In this document: one piece after another, positions 46,469 to 54,232 of the stretch
Numbering within the stretch: position 1 is the first letter of the stretch
How the letters are laid out: the number at the start of each line of letters is the position of its first letter
Source of the DNA: CATOSD01 sp965226695
Lineage (GTDB): Bacteria > Chloroflexota > Dehalococcoidia > Lucifugimonadales > CATOSD01
Direction: 5' to 3'
Assembly: GCA_965226695.1 (NCBI GenBank)
Contig: OZ245405.1
Location: 1,922,001 to 1,986,000 of the forward strand
Length of the DNA stretch: 64,000 nucleotides
The notes under the pieces: generated by a model
Seen by the model: only the letters and a program-made list of their open reading frames with translations
What the model was told of the DNA's origin: nothing
Database searches by the model: none
Made by a program: the position numbers and the translations under genes

Positions 46469-46949
46469 CTAATATCCCTCCGCCCTTGACACGGCCTCAC
46501 GCATACCCCGGACAACGTCTTGGGCAAGATGTTCGCTGTAGAACTCATCCACGCTCTCGATGATGGCCTCCATGAGCTTGCCCGTGGGGGAGTCGTCGGC
46601 GTGCTCGGTGATGGACACTACGCGGATGCCCTTTCTCCTCAGCATGGACTTGAAGACGACGACATGCTCCCGCTTGCGGGTGAAGCGGCTGAACTTCCAA
46701 ACGAGGATGACCTCAAAGGGGGCCTTCGGCTGACTGCCCTCCTTGATCATCTCCCTGAACTGGGGCCTGTCGGCCACTCGTCCGCTGTCGGCCTCGTCCG
46801 CGTACTCGCGGGCGACGGAGTAGCCGTTGGCTTTGACGAAGTCCTTGAGCGCCCCGAGCTGGGCGGACACAGACAGGGTCCACGTCCTGCCTGTCGCTGG
46901 ACACTCTGTCATAGAGGGCCGCCGGTGTGAGCGGCTATAGGTGCTTCAT
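46469..46949 (-). pseudogene. Serine recombinase (resolvase/invertase) domain, stop codon and frameshift
   Basis: The ATG at 46949 reads MKHL then TAG, then PLTPAALYDRVSSDRQDVD, the catalytic Ser motif (YxRVSS). One extra C at about 46880 shifts it into the frame LSVSAQLGALKDFVKANGY, DEADSGRVADRPQFREMI, FEVILVWKFSRFTRKRE, RRKGIRVVSITEHADDSPTGKLMEAIIESVDEFYSE. These are the resolvase domain with the Arg-containing active site. It stops at about 147 residues without the large recombinase or zinc-ribbon domain, so even repaired it would be a short form or is truncated. Confidence 0.78.
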
Positions 46950-46979
46950 GATGTCGTCCTCCTCACTTGGTTACTGTAT

Positions 46980-47807
46980 CTACGCAACAGGGACCGGCTG
47001 GGCATTCTCGGCGTGGCGCAGGGTTGTTATCACTCGGTCGCCTATGGGCTGCACAGGACGATTGTTGGGACCGCCGCTCAGCATCAGAAGGCTATCGACC
47101 TGCTCTTGGGAGATGGTTTGCGGCTGGCGCATCACATACCAGTCAACCGGTTCGTCGCAAGGCGGCGTCGTCTTTGAGCCATCGTACCGATAATAGCCCA
47201 ACTCGCCCGGCACGAAGTCTCTGGCGCTGAGTGCAAGACCTTCGATGACGGTATCGCCGGCAGCTGGGGCGGCGTCGAGAATCTCCTGCGCCACGGGACT
47301 GGGTGCGCCCAGCCTGAATAGCAGCCCCACCACCGCCAGGTTGCCGTCGGCGTCCGCGTGGACCAGGTGCAACTCTGCCGCAAAACTCGCGCCGTCTATC
47401 AGATGCTCCGAGGGCGAATGAAAGTGAGCCGACTTCAACTCGTAGGTCTGACGGCCCACACTCAGAGTGTTGCCACGTCCATAGTCAACGTGCACAAATC
47501 TACCGTCGTTGCGGACGGCTGCGGCATCGCCGCTGTATGAGAGCGCAATGGGCGCGGCGTCACCCCGGTCGTATCCGGCAATGTCGATTGGAGATTGCCG
47601 CTGGCCGTCGGCGCAGGTTGCGTACTCTTCGGACAACAAGGCCCAGCGTTCCGGCGCGCCCGGTCCATCGTATACCCATTTCACCCCCTGATCGTGACCG
47701 GCGCAAGCCGCGCCTGTGAGCAAGGCTGCCAGCAGGCAAAACGCCAGCGTCGGCCAAATGACTTTCGGCACTGGCTTACTCCTCAAGCTGAACCGGGTAC
47801 CTGCCAT
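46980..47807 (-). CDS. Alpha-class carbonic anhydrase, secreted lipoprotein
   Basis: 275 aa. The signal WPTLAFCLLAALLTGAACAG has a lipobox-like TGAAC, so it is probably lipid-anchored outside the membrane. Alpha-CA marks: WALLSEEYATCADGQRQSPIDI (SPIDI), the zinc site ELKSAHFHSPSEHLIDG with HFH, the third zinc His in ELHLVHAD, and the substrate-region YDGSKTTPPCDEPVDW (GSKTTPPC). It interconverts CO2 and bicarbonate in the envelope. Two Cys (in TCADG and PPCDE) match the conserved disulphide of bacterial alpha-CAs. All key residues are present. Confidence 0.95.
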   Translation of the reverse strand: MAGTRFSLRSKPVPKVIWPTLAFCLLAALLTGAACAGHDQGVKWVYDGPGAPERWALLSEEYATCADGQRQSPIDIAGYDRGDAAPIALSYSGDAAAVRNDGRFVHVDYGRGNTLSVGRQTYELKSAHFHSPSEHLIDGASFAAELHLVHADADGNLAVVGLLFRLGAPSPVAQEILDAAPAAGDTVIEGLALSARDFVPGELGYYRYDGSKTTPPCDEPVDWYVMRQPQTISQEQVDSLLMLSGGPNNRPVQPIGDRVITTLRHAENAQPVPVA

Positions 47808-47834
47808 TGCCCGGTTGTCCCCGATAGTGGTCGT

Positions 47835-47928
47835 TCATTCTCCGGTTACTCCCGGCGCGGCGGACGCGTGAAGTTGTAGTCCCAAGGCGCGGACCACCTT
47901 GAGCACCGTTTGGCCTCCCGCGCCATTG
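47835..47928 (-). pseudogene. C-terminal fragment of an XRE/HipB-type regulator
   Basis: A minus-strand frame ending at the stop 47835-47837 reads NGAGGQTVLKVVRALGLQLHA. This pattern closes many HipB-like XRE antitoxins (TVLKVLRALGLEL). No start or HTH core remains. It lies just upstream of the carbonic anhydrase, which seems to have received part of its leader from this remnant. Confidence 0.4.
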
Positions 47929-48002
47929 ATGCTATGGCTTGGTCCGGAGCCTTCCAGAGGGGCGACGGCGATTGCCCTCAGCATACCAGGACGCGGCGGA
48001 GC

Positions 48003-49133
48003 CTACTGTGTAGGGATAACCTGCCATTGGTACTGCACCCGGAGCCAGCCCTCCAGGTCCTCTTGGACTTCCACCTGCGCCCCGGCGTAAGTAGGGTGGG
48101 TCTCGCCGGGCAGCAGTTGCAGGGTGCGCCGGTTGTACTTGACAGTGTTGTCTCTGGACACCTTGCGGCGGTGTTTGAAGCACAGGATCTGATCAAGGGA
48201 CACTGACTGCTCAAGGCGACGGTAGGCACGATAATCCCGCTCGGCCTGTACGCCAAACTTCTCGTTGCATCGTGGGACGAAGTTGTTCAGGACCTCGTTG
48301 GCCTCAGCTATGGTGGCAGCCCCAGCTAGCCGAAGCTCGGTTACCAGCCGGTCCTGGAATGTGGCGGCAGCACGCTCCACCCTGCCCTTGGCTTGGGGTG
48401 AACTGGCGAAGATCTGTCGGATCCCCAACTCCTCCATTGCCTGGGCAAACTGAGTTGGGCCTGCGGGGTAGCGGTCGATGTCGCCGGTAAACTTGAAGAC
48501 CGGGTGCCGGTCGCTGTAGATGGCGATGGGTATTCCGTATCTCGTGATCAGCCTGTTCATGAGCAGGAAGTAGCTTGGAGTGTCCTCTTCCTGGCAGAAC
48601 ATAGCAGCGGACACGGTGCCGGTGGCGTCATCTACTGTCAGCAGCAGGGCGAACCTGGGCCCATCCTCCCCCAGCCAGTGGTGGTGGCTGCCGTCAATCT
48701 GCACCAGCATTCCCTCCTGGGGCATTCGCTGCCGGCGGACCCTGTGCTGCTGGGAACGGCGGCTGCGCGGGCTGCCGATGCCTGCCTTCACCAGGATGCG
48801 ACGTACAGTAGAACGGCTCAGATTTATGCCCTCCCGTTCCCGAAATAGCTCTGTCAGGTGGGTGTGGTTGGTTCCCGCGTACTTGGTTCTGGCCAGCCGC
48901 ACCACTGCGGCAGCCTCTGATTCCAAGACGGCGTTGTGCGGCTGGCATCCCCGGTTCCCATGGACCAAGGCGGCTGCTCCGTTCATCCGGTAAGCATTCA
49001 ACAGTCGCCTCATATGGCGCTCGCTTACCCCGAGAATCTCGGCAGCCTGTAGAGTGGGGACCTGGAATTCCAGGATGTCGTCAAGCACTTGGAGTCTCGC
49101 TAGTTCTCGCTGTTTCAATGTCACATCCTTCAT
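48003..49133 (-). CDS. ISNCY-like transposase (rve/DDE type), copy B, intact
   Basis: 376 aa from ATG 49133. N-terminal HTH (LKQRELARLQVLDDILEFQ, VSERHMRRLLNAYRMNG), HGNRGCQPHNAVLE, then the integrase core with QIDGSHHHWLGEDGPRFAL (first Asp), YSDRHPVFKF (second Asp), SPQAKGRVERAAATFQDRL (Glu), and a C-terminal beta region (RRTLQLLPGETHPTYAGAQVEVQ). It is about 60 percent similar to copy A by eye and of opposite orientation. It has no C-terminal extra HTH like that of copy A. The sequence ctgttcagcgaaaatgtc just upstream parallels ctgttcagcaagaatgtc before copy A, likely part of the element end. Confidence 0.88.
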   Translation of the reverse strand: MKDVTLKQRELARLQVLDDILEFQVPTLQAAEILGVSERHMRRLLNAYRMNGAAALVHGNRGCQPHNAVLESEAAAVVRLARTKYAGTNHTHLTELFREREGINLSRSTVRRILVKAGIGSPRSRRSQQHRVRRQRMPQEGMLVQIDGSHHHWLGEDGPRFALLLTVDDATGTVSAAMFCQEEDTPSYFLLMNRLITRYGIPIAIYSDRHPVFKFTGDIDRYPAGPTQFAQAMEELGIRQIFASSPQAKGRVERAAATFQDRLVTELRLAGAATIAEANEVLNNFVPRCNEKFGVQAERDYRAYRRLEQSVSLDQILCFKHRRKVSRDNTVKYNRRTLQLLPGETHPTYAGAQVEVQEDLEGWLRVQYQWQVIPTQ

Positions 49134-49713
49134 GGATGGACATTTTCGCTGAACAGTTAACTACGGACATAATCGTAGACCATCAACATGACCTGCCCTC
49201 GTTAGTTGTACCACCTACTATGTTACACCTACAGGCACTCCATGGGTAATCAGTTTCAACTGCTTTGCCGGTCTGACTCCCTTACAACTGGGATGAGTCC
49301 ATTATCCGGTAGTCGGCGAAGCGGGGGCTACAGCCGGCACTCTACTTCGCCCTACATGTCTCTCACAGAACGAACCCTTGCCCTGGAAGGATTCGGAGGC
49401 GCTGCTGGTCGGCATAGGGCGTCAGGACAACTCAAGTGAAGGTGGGGTCGTCGAGGTGCCCATGAGGGAGAAAGAGTGGGCGCCAACTGGGGCTTTCAAT
49501 GGACGATTGCGACGCAATGCGGTCCTGGCCAAGCTCGCCCCACCTCGATTGCCCCGTACACTCTCGACTTCCCAACTGGCTCTCTACTTCTGATGGGTAA
49601 CAGCTCTCTGGGCCAGCAAACAACTGAGGCCCAGGCGCATTCCATCCTGCCCTTTCTCTCCCCGTGCCAGTCGGTGTAACATATTTGGCGATGCAACTCT
49701 TGGGTGCGGGTCA
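49134..49713. other. Region between the ISNCY copy and the envelope operon
   Basis: The first 60 bases belong to the IS end; ttaactacggacataatcgtag (49157-49178) has a relative at 20960. The rest has no supported gene. The operon promoter should lie near 49600-49700; ATATTTGGCG-like sequence at 49680 is AT-richer, but no clear -35/-10 pair is assignable. Confidence 0.4.
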
Positions 49714-50763
49714 ATGATTCATATCCTGTCCGCTTTCGCGGGACTGTTCACTCGCTGGTACGTCCTTGCGCCAATCATGGCGGTGCTGGGCATAGCGGCA
49801 GGGGCATCGATTTTCATTTATGTGTCTCCCGGCAAACCCAGGATTGGCATAATAGACGTGCCCTTCACCGTAATCACCGAGGAATCGGCCTATGTGATTG
49901 GGGAGTACATCGACTACGCGCGTCGGGACGACTCCATTAGAGCGGTGGTCGTCAGGTTGAGTTCGCCCGGCGGAGGTGCCTCCGCCAGCGAACGCTTGTA
50001 CATCGAGACCCGCAAGCTGCGGGAGGAAAAGCCTGTGGTGCTGGTCATGGGTGACCTCGTTGCCAGCGGGGGATACATGATGTCGATGGGTGCTTCGTAT
50101 TCCTACGCACAGACATCCTCGCTGGTTGGGAACGTGGGCGTGATTCTCGTCGCTGGGCCTCTGATCCCTCAACTGCCGGATGAGACGACGGTTGTCAGCA
50201 GTCCCTACAAGCTGGATGGGGCCACCCGAAGAGAGTGGGTCGGTACGGTGGACATGCTGAAATCCGCCTTTGCTGAAATCGTGATTGGTGAACGAGGAGA
50301 CAAGCTGCGCATTTCCAGGGAAGAACTGGTCGAGGGGCGCATCTATCCTGGCATGGTCGCTGTGAGGCTGGGATTGGTCGACGAGATCGGCGGCGATAGC
50401 GACGCCATCCGAAAGGCGGCTGACCTTGCCGGGATTTCCAATTATGATTTCGTGAACGTTAACCTCGAGGTTCTCGGAGAATTTTTCAACGACCTGCAAC
50501 GGATCCTGCCGGCGGAAGCCGGGGACAGCGGGAGTGATGCCGGCCTCGGCGATGTGCTGGCCCTGCTTTCCGGAGGCTACGGTATTGGAAGCGACGGGCC
50601 CACGGGGTCTGAGCCTGACAGCAGCAGAGCCGGACTCCACGGTCTGCGAGAACTGATGTTGCACGGAGGCCTGGCAGCGAACGAGGAAGACCCGCTTCCG
50701 GATTTCCCAATGGAGGTACACCGCCCGAACATGTACTACCTATACGTGGGTCATGGTCCGTAA
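49714..50763 (+). CDS. Membrane S49-family serine peptidase (SppA-like)
   Basis: 349 aa. An N-terminal membrane helix (YVLAPIMAVLGIAAGASIFIY, core PIMAVLGIAAGASIF) anchors a ClpP-like fold. The nucleophile is Ser118 in GDLVASGGYMMSM, and the general base Lys166 in SSPYKLDGATRREW. The 48-residue spacing resembles that of the short Bacillus-type SppA. S49 peptidases clear signal peptides or membrane protein fragments. Residues after 250 form a low-complexity tail not typical of SppA. It leads a three-gene operon with overlapping genes, so it may act on its neighbours' products. Confidence 0.88.
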   Translation: MIHILSAFAGLFTRWYVLAPIMAVLGIAAGASIFIYVSPGKPRIGIIDVPFTVITEESAYVIGEYIDYARRDDSIRAVVVRLSSPGGGASASERLYIETRKLREEKPVVLVMGDLVASGGYMMSMGASYSYAQTSSLVGNVGVILVAGPLIPQLPDETTVVSSPYKLDGATRREWVGTVDMLKSAFAEIVIGERGDKLRISREELVEGRIYPGMVAVRLGLVDEIGGDSDAIRKAADLAGISNYDFVNVNLEVLGEFFNDLQRILPAEAGDSGSDAGLGDVLALLSGGYGIGSDGPTGSEPDSSRAGLHGLRELMLHGGLAANEEDPLPDFPMEVHRPNMYYLYVGHGP

Positions 50764-52066
50764 GCTTGCGGTGGTTGCGCTGTTCCCATTATTCGCCGCA
50801 GTCACTGTTGCGGGCGCGTTCCTATTCTTTTATCCGAGTAGATACGATCCGCCACCCTCGGTGGATATTCCCTTCCAGCAGATAACCTCGCCAGGCGTGG
50901 CCCCGGCTGTAGCAGTGGATTCGGACACCGCCCAGGTCCGGCGAGGGCTTATGCTGGTGGACGCGCTGCACGTAAACTCCTTTGAAGAAGAAGAGGTTGT
51001 GACTCTCAAGTCGTGGGTAGCCAACCGTGGATATGACGTGGAGGTCGTTGGCGGCTTCGCTCCGATGGAAGTAGAGACCAGACTGACGCTGTTGGAGGAT
51101 AAGCTGAGGCGTGCCGACAGTTTACTGGTTGTACTCCCCCGAGTGGGTTACTCGGAGGCTGAAGTTGACCTGGTGGAACGGTTCGTAGAGAAGGGCGGCA
51201 AACTGCTGTTGATTTCGGACCCGACGCGGCCCAGCCGCATAAACATCCTGGCCAAGCGATTCGGCGTGGAGTTTCAGCCTGACTACCTGTTCAATACGTT
51301 GGAGTATGATCTGAATTTCCGGCACATCTTCGTCAGAGACTTCCAACCCGCGCCGCTTACCAGCGGACTGGACACGATAGCCCTGTACATCGCGGGATCG
51401 GTCCGGTCTTCCGGACACGGGCTGGCCTTCACAGATGTCAATACCAGGTCTTCACTCGTGGAGGCTGCCGAGGACTTCTATCCTATTGCATGGGGCGAAA
51501 GCCAAAACGTCCTGGCAATAGGGGACTTCACCTTTATGGTTCCTCCCTACAATTCATTGGTGGACAACGGCAAGTTTCTGTCGAATCTAGCGGACTATCT
51601 GACGGACAGCCGGCGAGAGTTCGATCTGGAAGACTTTCCCCAATTCTACGTTGGCCGCCCGGACGATTCTGTAGACATTCTGCTGGGACAGCCCTCCCTT
51701 TGGAGTGTCGGCACTGAGATGAGAAACGGTCTTTCGGCCTATGGGTTGTCTTCCGAAGTTCGCGGAGTGGAAGACGTAAGCCGGGACACTGCGTTCTTGG
51801 GCCTATACGAGGACGCTCTCCAGGTGGGTCAATACCTTCAAGCGGCGGGGATTCGCGTCGACGAATTCCTGAGCACCGCCTTCGCCGAAGATCTGAACAC
51901 CAAGGGGACCGCAGTTGTCGTTCTCCACAGGGACCAGGACCGGCATGTGCTGGTAGTCCTCGCGGACACTCCGGATGGTTTAGCCGAGGCCGTAGGCGGC
52001 CTGTTCAACGGTGAGTTCAGAAAGGACCTGATAAGCGATTCCGTGGGGTTGCGCAGCAGCTCATGA
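50753..52066 (+). CDS. DUF4350-like membrane-anchored protein
   Basis: 437 aa, overlapping the peptidase gene by 11 bp. An N-terminal membrane helix (VVALFPLFAAVTVAGAFLFF, core LFPLFAAVTVAGAF) is followed by a Rossmann-like GATase-type domain: GLMLVDALHVNSFEEEEVVTL, LLVVLPRVGYSEAEVDLVERFVEKGGKLLLISDPTRPS, short motif VEKGGKLLLISDPT. This matches DUF4350 proteins, which often sit next to AAA/MoxR or peptidase genes. The C-terminal 150 residues hold a separate alpha/beta domain (GTAVVVLHRDQDRHVLVVLADT, core VVVLHRDQDRHVLVVL). No catalytic Cys-His pair is obvious, so a binding or sensing role in the envelope is more likely than catalysis. Confidence 0.7.
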   Translation: MVRKLAVVALFPLFAAVTVAGAFLFFYPSRYDPPPSVDIPFQQITSPGVAPAVAVDSDTAQVRRGLMLVDALHVNSFEEEEVVTLKSWVANRGYDVEVVGGFAPMEVETRLTLLEDKLRRADSLLVVLPRVGYSEAEVDLVERFVEKGGKLLLISDPTRPSRINILAKRFGVEFQPDYLFNTLEYDLNFRHIFVRDFQPAPLTSGLDTIALYIAGSVRSSGHGLAFTDVNTRSSLVEAAEDFYPIAWGESQNVLAIGDFTFMVPPYNSLVDNGKFLSNLADYLTDSRREFDLEDFPQFYVGRPDDSVDILLGQPSLWSVGTEMRNGLSAYGLSSEVRGVEDVSRDTAFLGLYEDALQVGQYLQAAGIRVDEFLSTAFAEDLNTKGTAVVVLHRDQDRHVLVVLADTPDGLAEAVGGLFNGEFRKDLISDSVGLRSSS

Positions 52067-53481
52067 AATCACGAATCATCACCTGTCTTATTCTGCCCGC
52101 ACTGTTGTTGATGCTGGCATCGTTGTTGGCCTGCAGAGAGACCGAGGGCCCTGCTACCACACCCGTAACCCTGCCTCCCGACTCGACTCCTCTGTCCGTG
52201 AGGCCACTGTCGGAAAGCGACCTGAGGGCCGTGGCCGAGTTTGCGAAACGACAACGGACCGTGGACCAGGAATGGGACCAGTACCACCGGGAGTTCGACC
52301 AGTGGCGCGCCGGGCTGACCTCCTGTCACAGGAGCGCCGTGCAGGAGGCGCTGCAGGGCTTCACCGTCGGTTTTAACGCTGTGACGGAGCGAGCAAGGGA
52401 TCTTCCGAGGGCATCGGTCAGTAAGGAGCTAGCCGACATATTGATAGCGGCTGCCGAGGCAGAGGAGACGGCGTTCCGTCAGCTGCGGGACCGCTGGCAG
52501 CCCAACATCTTCTCATTGTTCGAGGCGGTGGAGCAGCAGCGTTCAATGGCGGCCAGGGCACAGAAGGAAGTGGAAGACCTGGCATTGGAGTCGCAGGAAA
52601 AGCTAGAGAAGGCCTCTGACCCGGAAGAATTGCTGGCAATGGAAGATTTCGACGCGGCCTTCGATCTCGTCAGAGACGACTGGGATGAGTTCCATGATGA
52701 CTACGCCAGCCTGTCACAAGAAGCGGAAAACACGGATACCGCCGATAGCCTCCTCCGGGTCAAGAGGCTCAGCAGACAACTCAGTGCGGTGTCTAAGGCC
52801 GTAGACCAACTACCTGCGCCATTTGCCGCAGAAGACTCGGTGGACATGCTGCAAGACGCTGCGGAAGCCGAGGTCACGGCTTTGGCAAAAGTACATGAGG
52901 CCTTGGCGGTAGTGGCCGCCCAGGAGGCAGCTTCCGCCCGTGAAAAGCCAGCAGCACCGGGAGAGAACGAATCCGGCCAGCAAGTTGAACAACTTCTGGA
53001 GACCATGAACCCCGTCATAAAGAGCGTCGAGGCAACCCTGAGGGAGGTGAGGCGAACCAACAGGGAGTTCCTTGATGGAAGCGCGCTGGAGGATCTGGAG
53101 GAATTGCAGGATTTTGTTGGCGAATATGAGAAATTGATTGGGGACTGGGATGCGTTCCACGAGCGCTACAACGACTGGCGGAACGCTGAGGGCGGCTGTA
53201 ACCGAGCCGAGGTCTTCCAGGCTCTCGGCCAGTTTGACGGGAGCTTGGCCGAGCTTGGCCGGCAGGTACGGGACCTTCCCCAGTCAGGCTATCTGCTGCC
53301 CGTGTACAATTTGCTGGTGGAAGCAGTGGAAAAGGAGGCGGACGCCATCAGGGCTCTGCGCAACTCCTGGCAGCCCTTCACAGTTGACGCATTCATAGCG
53401 CTGGAGCGTGCACGGGAAAATGCCAGCAGACTACGGCGCGAGGCGAACATAGCCCTGCAGGAGCTTCGTAACCGGCGCTGA
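52063..53481 (+). CDS. Lipoprotein with long coiled coil and two related helical domains
   Basis: 472 aa; its ATG overlaps the preceding stop (ATGA). The signal LILPALLLMLASLLACRE has lipobox SLLAC. Two similar segments of about 110 residues: one opening WDQYHREFDQWRAGLTSCHR with ALQGFTVGFN and RDLPRA, and another WDAFHERYNDWRNAEGGCNRAEVFQALGQFDGS (short: WDAFHERYNDWRNAEGGC) with RDLPQS. They flank a third, WDEFHDDYASL, and a Lys/Glu-rich coiled coil. The repeats each contain one conserved Cys and a RxLRDRWQP/RALRNSWQP end. A structural, surface-held partner of the S49 peptidase and DUF4350 protein is inferred from the operon. Function unknown. Confidence 0.75.
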   Translation: MKSRIITCLILPALLLMLASLLACRETEGPATTPVTLPPDSTPLSVRPLSESDLRAVAEFAKRQRTVDQEWDQYHREFDQWRAGLTSCHRSAVQEALQGFTVGFNAVTERARDLPRASVSKELADILIAAAEAEETAFRQLRDRWQPNIFSLFEAVEQQRSMAARAQKEVEDLALESQEKLEKASDPEELLAMEDFDAAFDLVRDDWDEFHDDYASLSQEAENTDTADSLLRVKRLSRQLSAVSKAVDQLPAPFAAEDSVDMLQDAAEAEVTALAKVHEALAVVAAQEAASAREKPAAPGENESGQQVEQLLETMNPVIKSVEATLREVRRTNREFLDGSALEDLEELQDFVGEYEKLIGDWDAFHERYNDWRNAEGGCNRAEVFQALGQFDGSLAELGRQVRDLPQSGYLLPVYNLLVEAVEKEADAIRALRNSWQPFTVDAFIALERARENASRLRREANIALQELRNRR

Positions 53482-54232
53482 AGTATTCGGGCCACGGCGA
53501 GCTGCTATCACGACATACGTCATCAGAGGTTGAAGACGGTTCAGTTTTCAACCGCCTTCTACCAAAGATCGAGCTGTCCACTAGGTACAGTATTGGTCCG
53601 CAGGTTACATACGAGAGCGGGGTCTTTCGATTGTCCCGTGAGCCATGACTTTGCCCGCCAATTCCCCAGCACACGACCGAAGGCACAGCTACGGTTAATC
53701 CTGACGGGGAGGTTGAATCCTGAATCTGCCACAGTAGGGAGTCGATAATCGAAAGACACTGCGTACGAGAGGGGCTGCGACACGTGCCGAGCAACAACTT
53801 GGCGCAGGTTGGCCCGCCGTTTTGCGTCACCCCTTGAGACCCGAGGCTATTGCTGCCACCTGGGCAAAGCTGCACTCGCGTAAATCCAAAAGGCCTACAG
53901 TGAACAGCGGCAATTGTCCTGGTTCCTGCTGCCTTACCGACCAAAATTGGTGACCCGGTACTTCCTCCAGCTGCCCCTGAAAGAGTTCGAGTCCCCTTTG
54001 GCTCTCGGTATGAACTGGTGGGCCAGCGTGTCCTGTACTGCGAACTTTTCGCTGTGAAATCCTGATATGAGGAGCGGACGGGCCCGGGTGATCGACCGCC
54101 CGCCCGCCTGCGCGATTCGAGATTCCAACATGTTTGCCTGCGCTTCAGATTCTGAACAGTAACGCCAGTAGCGGTAGAGTCCATTCGTATCCAGCCCCGT
54201 GATACACTGGCTGGAACAAACAGACCACGCTG
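53482..54232. other. Region between the envelope operon and the sulfatase gene, with IS21-like end
   Basis: About 750 bp without a supported gene. At 53526-53562 ggttgaagacggttcag and ttcaaccgcc form an inverted version of the repeat at 38716-38742. The next 600 bp have no recognisable coding frame; a long minus frame here (53393-54775) is a shadow that also covers the sulfatase. Confidence 0.45.

Noticed and set aside
53970..54010. tRNA T-arm-like gttcgagtcccc
   Set aside because: The bases either side do not pair into a 5-bp T stem, and no acceptor, D or anticodon arm is present.
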